64,000 nt of DNA from Pampus argenteus (Eukaryota > Chordata > Actinopteri > Scombriformes > Stromateidae). The notes below the pieces were generated by a model that saw only the letters and a program-made list of their open reading frames with translations, did not search any database and had not been told where the DNA came from. Every line of letters begins with the position of its first letter. Within the stretch, counting starts at the first letter, position 1. The stretch spans positions 12,716,501 to 12,780,500 of the forward strand of contig CM072880.1 of the NCBI GenBank assembly GCA_036937835.1, in the 5' to 3' direction. Both the position numbers and the translations under genes were made by a program. Positions 25,301 to 36,054 of this stretch are shown piece after piece.

Positions 25301-28300
25301 CTTTTCAGCTATGAACCCCAAGGAGGCGATCACAGCTTTAATAGCACAGCAGTTTCCTTACTTATAGGGAATTAATACCAGTACTTTATGGCACCCATTT
25401 GTTTCAGGCAAACTTAAATGTTTCTAGCTGCTCACAGGGTTGTTTTTTTTGTTTGTTTTTTTTTACTATTTATCAACATTCACCGCTCAGCAAATTTTCA
25501 AAATGCCAATGCATAGTAGCTCACTGCTTCATAAATTATTTTTGGAGCATTTTATGTCTGAATGTATTGGATTGCAATCGTGGAAAGAGAACTAGGTATT
25601 CATGGTCAACATCTTGACCCCTAAGATATTTTTTTTTTTTTTTATTTACATCACACACAGTGCTGCTGCTAACTTGTAAACCACAAAATTGTAACCTGAC
25701 ATTACATTAGCATTACAAGCAGCCTTATTGTATATCACAGTGTAACCCAGAGTCACTCCCACGTGTTTACCTTGTGGACTGTAAGGCTGTTTGTAGTTCT
25801 TTGAAGGTATGTGTATTCATAGTCACCTCTGAGAAACTGGACACAGATGGCACATCCATCTCTAAGTTACACAACTCAACATACCAGATGACACATTCAC
25901 AGTTTACAGGTGCACTGACAAGGAAAGGTTAAAAAAAAAAGAAAAAGCCTTTGCATCACCCACACTTGTGTTGTGTATTAATACTCTCAACCTTTTCAAC
26001 AGAAAAGATTCATTTGGTAGCTTTAATTAGTGTAGATGTGCCTTTTATGTGTGGACTGGAGAACCTTTGCTACTGTCGCTCTATCTTCTCTACATGATTG
26101 CCTTATGACATCTGTGTATAGCCCTCGCTTCATTAACCTCTTTGGTCATGTGGATTCTTTACCTCTGTCATTGTGCATTTTTTCCCTGATGAGACATGAC
26201 AAGTGCCGACAAGCTGTTTCTCAGACGTTTTTTCACCAGCACAGTCATGCACCAAAAAGCCAGGAGAGTTATGATGGCTCTCATCGGCTAGAAGTGATTT
26301 AGTCTGCAGTCGTGAGCAGGGAGAGCAACAGACAACATATTTAGATCTGCAGTTATTACTGTGACATTTCCTTCTACTTTTACAGTAATACTCCTTATAG
26401 GCTTTAAAAGATTGCTGTGAAACATTTGGAGTTTGTCACCCAAACCTGCAATCACCCTGTCAATCCGGACACCCCTGGATAGTTTTAGAAATAATATTTT
26501 AAATATTTCATACTGAATGGTTTGGGAGGGGGGTTTTTCATGTTTTTTCAGAATGATTAGCTTTCCTGCTAAGCCTTCTAGGCCAGACAGCCTGTTATAC
26601 AAGTTTTTCCTAATCATCTCAGCCAGCTGAGCAGCTACTAATTAAACATTATATGTGCCACACATCTACACTAAAAACTGCATTGTATATAAACTCAGAT
26701 AACTGGCCGAGTGTTTGTGCGAGAAGCTGAATTATAGTAGCCAGGCTTCTCGTACTTGACGTCAGTTTATGATGGAAACAGCGTCAGCAGAGGTAAACTA
26801 AGTCACTGCAGCACCAAGATGCTTGACAAAACATTTACAAGCACTGTAACATTGTAGATGGACTATGCTTGGAGATAAGGTTAAAAATAAGAGAGGTTTT
26901 CCATCATCCAGATTTTATCATTTTTTGATTCTAAATTCTTTGCAGAATTTCTTTTTGAAAAATCTCCCCTAAGTGTTGCGAGGTAATGTCCTAAATTTCA
27001 AAATTCTTTGCATAGCTGTGAGCTACAGTGCAACCACACAGCAACAATGTATGTATACTGGATGGTTCATATATCTGCCTTAAAAGCAGCTTGTTCTTTA
27101 TCTCCTCAAAGACCTCATGTGTGAACTATAAGCTGCTCTAATTGAGATGTCACGGCGTGCATCCATTTACCAAAATGAAATTACATCTAGTTTCTGGTTT
27201 TTAAGCGCAACCACTGTAACATTTTGGGAAACAAACATACCCATTTCACACCCCATTCCCTGCATAGCTACGGAGCAGAGGATGAGGATGGGTTAAGGGC
27301 TGCATGCTACAGAGAAAACTGCAACACTCATTCCTCACATTCTAACAGGCTGTTTTCTAGTCATGATAAAGGTGTCTTTTATCATTGTGATCAGTATCAA
27401 AACATCCCTTACTGCTAACAAGGATGCAAATTACAAATACCTATATATATATATATGTATATACTAAGTGGTGCTTTTTTTGTGTGTGTAAACTAGAGTA
27501 ATAATATGGTGCTCTGGAGTCAGGACAGCAGGGTGCTGCTTAAAAGAGAGGCAAGGAAGATTTTAGGATTTGGACCCTGGACAGTTAGCTGCTGAAAAAA
27601 AAATCTTTTTCTGACTAAATACCCTGCACAAACAGCTTAATCCAGACTGTTAGATATATGGATGTCTGGAGTATGTTAGTTTTAATTAATAAATTAGTTT
27701 GTACAACAACATCAAAGTGTTTGCAGCTGTGCACTCTTGGTGAAAAGTCTGCCGAGGAATGTTAATTCATTTAAATATGTTGAAATGTTCATGTAAAAAT
27801 GGAGCATAAGAGAGAAGTTCAAGCGCTGTCTAGTTTCTTAATTGTTGGACACAGCTCTTCCTATCCCGCTTCAAAAAAAAAAATGTGGGTAAAGGTGCCA
27901 GATGTCATGATATCTAAGGTCTTGCAGACTTTATTGACCTGGGAACACACAGCAGGCAGTGATTACCCCTGCTTACACCCACAAGCAAGATAAAGCTGTA
28001 ACAAGGTCAAAAGAGTCTGATTTCTTAATTGGAACTCCAGCTCTGTAATCCAACATTTACTAATGTGTCTCCTGAGAGTTAATAAGTTTAACAAGTCATA
28101 ATCACCTTATTGTTTGTTGTTAGCCACCTTGGAACTAATCAAGAAACTGTAGAAATCAGTTTTTATGATTCTTCAGTATTAAAATGTATAAAAAAGGTGT
28201 TGAAATAACCTTATTCCTTTAAACTACCCCTGACCTTTGGAGAGTTTTACTCAGTTTGACCACCATTTGAGCACAGTATAAACCCCAAATAATAAAAGTT

Positions 28301-29613
28301 TGAGACCTAGGGCTCTTCTCACAGGTTACAGAAAATACCCATTTGATCCTATAGATATTCTACTTCAGTGGTGCAAGTGAGCTTGTGTACATAGCATCAA
28401 GAAAGTGCAGATAGGATGGTCCTCATCACTCACAGTACAGGTAAACCAATGACTGACCGGCTCACTGTCCACATGATGTGTGGTTTTGTTTCCACTTCTA
28501 TCAAAAGAAGTGGTATATCTTTATGTCTTGGGTAATGTAAAAAAAAAAAAATTCAAAATGTGACGACCATATGGCTGCTGTTTAACCCCGCAAAGATTCC
28601 TAGCTAAGAATAAGCTTTTAACAATCCTGTTGCCATGAAACTGGCTGCCCTTCGATCTTGGGCTGTATATAAATAAAGCTTGTGAAATAAAATGTAGGCA
28701 AAGTATCTTGCTGATTAAACATTAAACATATGGCCCCGTAGCGTAAAGTTGTTACAACCTTGATATGTTATTGGGTTTCATTTAGGAATATGATAAATAG
28801 ATGAAGCTGTTTCTTTTAGGACTGTATCCAACAGCAGATGTTTCCCATTAGTAACAATAATAACTACGGTAATACAAATTTGGCAAAAATTAAAAAAAAA
28901 TACTTATTGTACGCTACACCACCAGATTACATATGTAATAATACATTTTATATCTACTGATAGTTGATTTGTGACAAATAACAAAAGTTTTGATGTAGAA
29001 CATGAAAGTGAAAATTTCAGCTTTCTTCAGGTGCCCAATGTGTCACAATGTTTTTTTCCACAGTCCACTCTTTGCCTAATTACACACAAATTTGTGCAAA
29101 AACTTAAAATACTCCATAATTGTCCCCCCATGCAAAGAACAATAGAATACTATTAGATAATCTTCTGAATCTTTGGGGGGATTTTTTTATTTTTGAGTTG
29201 CATTCTCAGTGTGCTTCTTTTAGCCCGGAGGAAGACACTGTTTTGACAGAGTCCTGTAACAGAAGCATGCAGGGGCTATAAGCCCACATCATGATTGACT
29301 GCAGTAAAAGAAAGGATTAAATAAGGCCAAATGATGGAAAGATACAAACAAAGTAGTATGTTCGCTGACCTTTTCAGTAGATTGAAGCTGTATGTTCTGC
29401 TGCCAGAGACAGACCGTAAGTGGTGGCGATGAGAAATTGCTCTAATTTACAGGAGCCTCAGGTAAGTGGGAATTTATTGACTGGTAGTCACTCAGTAATT
29501 ATTTCTGCAGTAAATAATTGTCGGTCTGTCTTCATTCCGGTAGGAAAGGTCAATGTAAACACACACTGACACCAAGCATGAACCTGGTGAACCAAGTCTT
29601 GTCTGCATTGTTG
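22393..29613. other. Snx16 3' UTR, then intergenic, no recognised gene
   Basis: AT-rich sequence with poly-T tracts (22470-22494, 24130-24153, about 25628-25643), a CA run near 23405 and a TA run near 27446. Short frames, including 26288-26617 on the minus strand, show no motif I recognise. The snx16 3' UTR must begin here, but its poly(A) site was not pinned down. Confidence 0.6.
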
Positions 29614-29618
29614 CTACT

Positions 29619-29973
29619 TGTGGAGGGGGCGTGGTGCATCAGCTGCGGGAGAGAGGTGTGGAGAGGGCGCGGGAGAGCAGCGCCAGGTGAGAGTGATTGC
29701 CACACCGGTTCCCAGGTGGTTAATCACTCTCACCTCCCATTATAGTGGCGTGCTGGACAGAGGGAGTAAGGGGAGCATGACCGAGTGAAGCACGGCCACG
29801 GACGCACGGGAAAAGACTCACGGAAAGACACACGGCAGACGGCAGCAAGAAGCCTGCGATCGGCTGCCGTGTGAATTATTTGTATGTATTAAATAAAGCG
29901 TATAAACTGTCAACAAGCTGTGGTTCCGTCTAATCTGTGCTGAAAGTACCCACGAGACGGAGAAACCGTCACA
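29619..29973 (+). repeat. 5' LTR
   Basis: 355 bp, TG...CA ends, with AATAAA at 29892-29897 as the likely R-U5 poly(A) signal. It differs from the 3' LTR by one base. Confidence 0.92.
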
Positions 29974-30006
29974 TTTTGGCACCCAATGTGGCTCAGCACG
30001 GAGGGA

Positions 30007-31389
30007 ATGGCGGAGCCGCAGCAAGCGACGGCGCTGGCCCAGATGGTGGCGGAGGTCGCCGCGGTGAGGCGAGAGCAGGCCGTGCTCACCAGGCAGCAGC
30101 TCGCGGCGCTACAGCAGAAGAGGGAGAGGCAGACGCAGCTGCTGGAGGCGATGTTGGTCCGGGAGGGGACAACGTCGCCGGGTCCCTCGCTCTCCGGCAT
30201 GACCCTGCACAGGATGACTGGGAGCGATGATGCCCAGTCATACCTGGAAATGTACGAGGCAACGGCGTCGGCGTGCGGCTGGCCGGAGGCGGAGTGGGCC
30301 GTGCGGCTGCTCCCCCTGCTGTCGGGGGATGCCCAGACGGCGGCGCTCGGACTGCCGGGGCCCTCCCGGGATCGGTACGGGGACATCAAGGGAGCCATCC
30401 TGGATCGGATGGGCTCCTCGGCGGAGGACCACCGCCGCCGGTTTCGGGGAGCCAGGCTGGGGCCCGCTGATCGGCCGTTCATCTTCGCCCGGCAGCTGAA
30501 AGACGCGGCGACGCGATGGCTGCGACCGGGCGACTCCGCCGGCGAGGAACGGCTGATGGGGCAGATCGTGGCGGAGCAGTTCTTGGAGGGGCTCCCGGCG
30601 GCGACGTCGGACTGGGTGCGCGGGCACCGCCCGGCGGACCTGGCCGCGGCCATCACCCTGGCGGAGGACCACCTAGCCGTCGTCTCCAGAGCCCGGGCGC
30701 AGGAGGGTCAGCCATCCGCTCCCGCCTGTCCCGTGCCGGCGCCCCGGAGAAGACCTGCTCCCGTTCCCCAGAGATACACACCGGCTCGACCGACGCCCCC
30801 GCCCCGCACTAACATCCCTTCTTCTTCTCCTTCTCTTCCGCCACAGGGTCCTGCCGCTAGGGGCGCTGCGCCTAGCCCACGGAAGGTCCCTCGGGCGGCA
30901 GGACAGGAGTGCTGGAGGTGCAGGCGGCCCGGACACTTCCGCCGCGAGTGTCCAGTAAGGGAGGTCGGGCAGGTGATCCGGGTTGCCGGCCCTTCGGCGC
31001 CCTTCCCCGGTCCAGTAAAGAGTAAAGGACGGGGACGGAGACGGAGAAGAGGCCGGCGTCGCAGCCTCAGCAGGAAAACTGCGGAGGGAGGGACGCGCAC
31101 CTGTCCCGAGCTTCCATGTTCCCCGCCTCTCGTTCCCCGGCTGTCAGCAGAGACGTGGACAGGGAGGAAGAGAGGAGTAGAGACGTGGAGAAAGGGAGGC
31201 GCTCGAGGAGCAGAGACCTGGAGGAAGGGATGCGCTCGAGGGCCAGAAGTGACTCTTCCTCTAACCTGTCTCCTTTGCCTCCTAGACTGGAAGCCAGGAG
31301 GGCGAGGAGCAGAGACCCTGTCCAGGAAAGGGAGAGGAGACACGACTCCTCGTCCCCTTCACCCCCACCTGAAAAGGAGAGGGGGATGA
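30007..31389 (+). CDS. Gag-like protein with SCAN-like segment and CCHC zinc knuckle
   Basis: The structural protein of the LTR element, an intact 460-codon frame. The ATG at 30007 (MAEPQQATALAQMVAEV) is preferred over the in-frame ATG at 29986, because the latter lies within the primer-binding-site-like sequence. The N-terminal 45 residues look helical and Gln/Arg-rich. Residues about 155-226 (RQLKDAATRWLRPG, then VAEQFLEGLPAATSDWV) resemble the SCAN dimerisation domain, whose origin has been traced to Gmr1-like Gypsy gag. A Pro-rich linker follows. The zinc knuckle CWRCRRPGHFRREC is at 302-315 (C-x2-C-x4-H-x4-C). The tail is Arg-rich (about residues 338-355) and then carries short ETWRKG-type repeats. 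There are no protease or pol motifs before the stop at 31387-31389. The intact frame suggests recent activity, though a gag made only for packaging or a host-used protein cannot be excluded. Confidence 0.85.
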   Translation: MAEPQQATALAQMVAEVAAVRREQAVLTRQQLAALQQKRERQTQLLEAMLVREGTTSPGPSLSGMTLHRMTGSDDAQSYLEMYEATASACGWPEAEWAVRLLPLLSGDAQTAALGLPGPSRDRYGDIKGAILDRMGSSAEDHRRRFRGARLGPADRPFIFARQLKDAATRWLRPGDSAGEERLMGQIVAEQFLEGLPAATSDWVRGHRPADLAAAITLAEDHLAVVSRARAQEGQPSAPACPVPAPRRRPAPVPQRYTPARPTPPPRTNIPSSSPSLPPQGPAARGAAPSPRKVPRAAGQECWRCRRPGHFRRECPVREVGQVIRVAGPSAPFPGPVKSKGRGRRRRRGRRRSLSRKTAEGGTRTCPELPCSPPLVPRLSAETWTGRKRGVETWRKGGARGAETWRKGCARGPEVTLPLTCLLCLLDWKPGGRGAETLSRKGRGDTTPRPLHPHLKRRGG

Positions 31390-31624
31390 GGGTAAAGCAG
31401 GCTCTCTGTGGGGAACCCCTTTCTCCGCACCCTTAACTTTTCTCTCCCTTTTTATCTTGCAGACTGATGCGTCGGGCAGAGGCGCCCATTCCCCTCCGGT
31501 GACTCCACCGCAGGCCGGGGGAGCAGATGCCTGTGGACGACTTCCGCTCCCGCTCCCTTGGGGGAGGCGGGGGGGAGTAGGTTAGGCCGGACGGCTCCCC
31601 GGCCTAAATCGGGCGGTGGGGATA

Positions 31625-31979
31625 TGTGGAGGGGGCGTGGTGCATCAGCTGCGGGAGAGAGGTGTGGAGAGGGCGCGGGAGAGCAGCGCCAGGTGAGAGT
31701 GATTGCCACACCGGTTCCCAGGTGGTTAATCACTCTCACCTCCCATTATAGTGGCGTGCTGGACAGAGGGAGTAAGGGGAGCATGACCGAGTGAAGCACG
31801 GCCACGGACGCACGGGAAAAGACTCACGGAAAGACACACGGCAGACGGCAGCAAGAAGCCTGCGATCGGCTGCCGTGTGAATTATTTGTATGTATTAAAT
31901 AAAGCGTATAAACTGTCAACAAGCTGTGGTTCCGTCTAATCTGTGCTGAAAGTACCCACGAGACGGAGAGACCGTCACA
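31625..31979 (+). repeat. 3' LTR
   Basis: 355 bp, same ends as the 5' LTR, with AATAAA at 31898-31903. It is followed directly by the CTACT target duplication. Confidence 0.92.
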
Positions 31980-32009
31980 CTACTAAAATTAGTTATTAAT
32001 AGTATAGCT

Positions 32010-32300
32010 AGGTGCTTGTCTGTTGATGGATTTGTATATCGGTAGCAGGACTTTGTAGTCGCCACTGTTTAATTGGAGGAAATTCATGCTCATCCAGGCC
32101 TTTATCTTCTCAAGTCAGACGCTAAGGCACGATATAGCTGCAGAAGGGCTTGGGGCAGTTTTGATGTATAGCTGAATATCATCAGCATAGCAATGAAAAG
32201 ACATACCAGGTCCCTTGACACATCCAAGTGGGAGCATGTAGAGGGTAAACAGGATGGATCAGAGAACCGCTCCATGTGGTACGCCACAGATGGGGCGATC
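32010..32300 (-). mobile_element. LINE reverse transcriptase fragment (L2/CR1-like)
   Basis: The minus strand, allowing stops, reads LFTLYMLPLGCV, then FHCYADDIQLYIKTAP, then a KAWMSMNFLQLN block. This is the reverse transcriptase palm with the YADD catalytic motif and its downstream helix. Several stops and gaps show it is dead. The clade assignment (L2/CR1 group) is from memory of the motif spacing and is tentative. Confidence 0.65.
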
Positions 32301-35300
32301 TAAGCTTGCATCCATCGTAGAGCTGAAACGAGGATAATGTGTACCACAGTGTCAAAGTGCAGAGCTCATGTCAAGGAGATGTATATATTATTTGAGCAAA
32401 GCAGTCCAGGGCACAAGTACGGGGTCTCATCTTACTAGGGATTTCCTCAATGTGGTTCTGCCTAATGCCAATAAAATGGAGTAGAGACGGCGAACTCCCG
32501 CACAGAGGATCAATGAAAGGAGAAGAGTGGATGTTGTTGGTTTTGCCTCACCTCTGGAGCCTGCAGATTGCGGCTGCAGGAGATGATTTATTGCGGCAAA
32601 AAAGATGCTTAGGGTAGCCAGGATTGTTATTACTTAGGTTGGAGTACAACTGTGACAGAGCATTTTGAGTTAGTCCTTTGATGTTCACGGACATGCAGTG
32701 AGCACAGGGTATCTGAAGCATCACTTCGGGTCACCTCCAGCTGTTTTTAAAAGCATGCAATGTTTTTGTTTTTTTTTTTGCTTTTTTAACCATCCTCCAT
32801 AAAGTGTTTTACAGCATCAATAGGCGGTCTGAACACGAAAGAGAGAACTTGTGTTAGATGGTAGTTATATTTTTTTTTTCCACAGCAGGATCCTCATTAG
32901 TGATCTGAGTACCATTGGTGAGACTGGCGGGGGAACATCTATCAGCAGGAATGTGTTTACATAGATGTGCAGTTATTGTAATAGTTGAGTTATTATTGAG
33001 GGCATAGTGGTGTTGCTGTACTGGAATGCGTTACACTAAAGAGTTCTCCTGATATCCTAACAACTATTGAAATGCTCACAACTCTCTGGAAAGGATCCAT
33101 TAAAATCTTTGCTGTCTAGCAGGACAGCTTAGTGGCCAGTCTTGACCTGCAACAACGTATGTGAATAATTTGTGTGCCCTCTCAGTGCCCTGAAGGTGTT
33201 TCCAGGTCATTCCAGGGGACCGTGATTAATTATACATGCAGGCCAAATTTGTCTTTGGAACTCACTGAAAGAACTTCCAGCCGGGTTCAGGTGCTGCTTG
33301 GTCGTAAAAGTGTTAGGCATCACTGTCCAGCTAAGAAAGAAAGCAAGGACATTTCTTAAAACAGCAAATTCAACTGACCTCGACTGAGTATTTCTTGCTC
33401 CCACTTTAATATTTCTACAATGTACGTAATCAAGACGAGAGAGGCGTGTCATCCTTATTTGCAGGTAAGTCTTCTCTATGTTTTGTTATTCTTTCAGTCT
33501 CTAATGCACTCTGCGCGGGGTGAGAAGCAAGAAAATACATGCAAATGTCAGCAAACTGTTAAAAAAAACCCCAAAAACAATCAAATGAATGACAGCTGAA
33601 TTCCATTTAGCTGCTTCAGTCTCAGGGTCCTTCTATTGCGCCTCCTGTCTCATTGGTGCAGATTCTAGCTTATTTAATTAAAAATCAAAAGTACAAAGTT
33701 ATATCTTTCTGTTAAACAATTACCTTTTTAGTATTTAATAAAAAAAGTACTTTCCAGGTTACTCAGAAAATCATCTGACAGGGCCTATTTGAATAGAATG
33801 CATGGAATTGCATGTTTGTTTTACCTTCAAACAGCATGCCTTGTTGTTGTTCGCTCGCTCTCAACCTTTTTCTCCTCGTTGCACCAACATGCTGCACTCA
33901 TTTAGGAAGTCAAATATTTCACTCCAAAATAAGACAGGACATGCCCAGAATATATATGTGCATATTTTTCCATATTGTCCCTTTTATGTTGCCTTTTTTT
34001 AAACATTTGGCCAGGTTAACTCCGGCTCATTTACCGTTCATTTTTTTTCTTCTTTTCTTTTATCTACTGATTAATGAGCATTGTCACATTGCCATAAATG
34101 AATAAATAAATGAAATGAGTAGACCTTGTTAATGTTATCAACAACACCTGTGCATTCCCTACAATTACAAACCAACTTGTCTGCTGTGAGAGAAAAAAAG
34201 GGCCTTTTGTGCTAAGATTTTTTTTTTACTTTTTTGCAGGTAGCTCTGATATAATGGATACATATGATATAGTGGATACATATGATATAGTGAATGCATA
34301 TGGGAGTTTCCTACTTCTTCCTTCCTGATACTTAGCTGGAGATAAGCATCTGGCTCCAATTTGGCTGTCAGTAAGATTGCTTTTTTTTTTTTTTCAGCTG
34401 TTGGTGAAAGCTATGATATATGACATGTAATTGTGTCGGTCACATGAAAGTAAGGTTGGTGCTGTTCAAGATTCTGTGCTGTGCTTGTTTTAAGATATGA
34501 TACAATGCTAAATGTCATGAAACCCACAACCCTCACTTGCTTATCTGTAGTACTAAATCATTCTGACCAGTGTCCTTGTTTGATTTTACAAATAAAGTTC
34601 CGCTGCAGACTGGAAAACACCCTTCAACATAATCCTAACTGCCGCAATGTGTTTCCTTTTAAATCCCATTTTCAACTCATTAGTCGGACGCAAAGCCTTT
34701 ACAACCTACAGTAGAGGTGGTCCACACTGTATGTGGCTCTTCCTGAGGAACACATTTCCACATTTAAGCCTTTTCAGCCTCCTTCTTTTTGTCCCTAGTT
34801 AAATTTAGGAGGTAAAGCTCAGGTGCTCTGGTGGCTTTTCCTGCATTATCCAACCTTATAATTAATTTAGAAACTGTTAAGCTGCTTATATGGAAATAGT
34901 TTTGATGAATATAAACTATTAATAAATGTATTGTTGAGTCTAGTGCAGGTCCATATGCATTTTAAAAGCCTCATTTATGGACAGGCATTTCAAACTTATC
35001 TTATCATGCTCATGCTGTGTCCCTATACATATAAACATTAAGTACAATTTGTACTTTCTATAGATTCATTTAGCATGAGCAGAAACCCAGCATCTATAAA
35101 ACACACCTGTGGAACTACATGTACAGTTCAACACCATTGTGTGTCAGTGTTAATAAGGGTACAGTCTCCATAAGTAAAAAGCTTGCAGGTTTAATACTCT
35201 GCGGAGAGGCGTAGAGACAAACGAGGGGCGTGTGCTGTGTAGACCTGCCTCTCAGATAAGACCTAACAGTCGCAGAGGACTGAGAAGCAGAGACAGCAAG

Positions 35301-35336
35301 ACATCACAATAACAAGTTGGACTGACAGCCTATACT
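32301..35336. other. Intergenic region upstream of the agouti-family gene
   Basis: No gene recognised. It contains a poly-T tract near 32768 and an 18-bp tandem repeat at 34248-34301. The last 200 bp (from about 35180) are relatively CpG-containing and probably include the promoter and 5' UTR of the downstream gene; I could not fix a TATA box. Confidence 0.5.
34248..34301. repeat. Three-copy 18-bp tandem repeat
   Basis: Units at 34248-34265, 34266-34283 and 34284-34301 of the form GATATAGTGGATACATAT with one to three differences. AT-rich, with no coding role apparent. Confidence 0.8.
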
Positions 35337-35400
35337 GCTTCTTCTTCTTCTTCTTCTTCTTCTTTTTTTCTTTTTTTTTCTTAAGTTTTAGTGGGGAGGT
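35337..35400. repeat. CTT microsatellite and poly-T tract upstream of the agouti ATG
   Basis: A (CTT)n run of about 25 bp passes into T-rich sequence ending TTTTAG at 35390. The tract could serve as the polypyrimidine tract of an acceptor for the exon that carries the start codon. Confidence 0.7.
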
Positions 35401-35426
35401 AGGAGAAGCAGCTGGTCACAGTCAGG

Positions 35427-36019
35427 ATGAAACAGGTACTATTGTGTTTGTGCATCCTGTGTTTGGCCTTTGTCAGTGATGGACTCTACACCCGCAAAGA
35501 CCCGCAGACCGGCCGCAATAATCCGTCAGCCAGCAGGGCCCAGGCCCCTGAGAGGACAGGTGAGCCGGCTGCTCTGTCTCCCGACCACGGACAGGCTTTG
35601 CTAGTGTGTGCTGTAGCTCAGTAAAAAAAAAAACAATATTGTATTATACATTACAGTACATCAATAATAAAAAGCTAGATATGGTTCGGGAATATATATG
35701 CTAACACGGGTCACAATTAGCCTCTAATGCAACTGTGGAGTAGCCGCAAATAAGAGAAAATATGAACATTTCTACACAGCATAAACGATGAAATACTATA
35801 TGACCATGAACGTTAGTGTATATTGTAAGTATAAGAATATACGTCTTTTGATTTATGGCCATGCTAATTACTGTTTAGTGTAATTACTAACTTTAGTGAC
35901 TTCGTGTAACTGCTATAAACTGTTGTTTATGTGATGCTAAAGTAAGCTGTAAGTCATTTGCAAATTAACATGGTTTAAGGGAGCGAGGTTTGCACATTGT
36001 GAAGCTCCCAATAAATCAT

Positions 36020-36054
<35 letters not shown>

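Larger units (their letters stand above)
29614..31984 (+). mobile_element. Gag-only LTR retrotransposon with 5-bp target site duplication
   Basis: A complete insertion: target duplication CTACT at 29614-29618 and 31980-31984, LTRs at 29619-29973 and 31625-31979, and an internal region of about 1.65 kb holding one gag-like ORF and no protease, reverse transcriptase, RNase H or integrase. LTRs begin TG and end CA, are both 355 bp, and differ at a single position near the 3' end (AGAAACC versus AGAGACC). After the 5' LTR, three Ts precede TGGCACCCAATGTGG (29977-29991), a primer-binding-site-like sequence. Purine-rich stretches (about 31558-31577 and 31610-31623) precede the 3' LTR. The element is far more GC- and CpG-rich than its surroundings. 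The gag type points to the Ty3/Gypsy group, probably the Gmr1-like lineage. It must have been mobilised by an autonomous relative elsewhere. Confidence 0.9.

Noticed and set aside
26288..26617. Minus-strand 109-codon frame in the intergenic desert
   Set aside because: No family motif, no splice context and no supporting signals. It is compatible with chance or an old unrecognised repeat.
29910..30656. Minus-strand 248-codon frame within the LTR element
   Set aside because: It is the complement of the gag frame in GC-rich DNA, with Ser/Arg-biased composition and no domain. It is a shadow of gag.
30708..31343. Minus-strand 211-codon frame within the LTR element
   Set aside because: GC-rich shadow, Arg/Pro-biased, with no motif; it opposes the direction of the LTRs and gag.
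34248..34301. CRISPR-like repeat array
   Set aside because: Units are directly adjacent with no spacers, AT-rich, and in a vertebrate genome. It is a simple tandem repeat.
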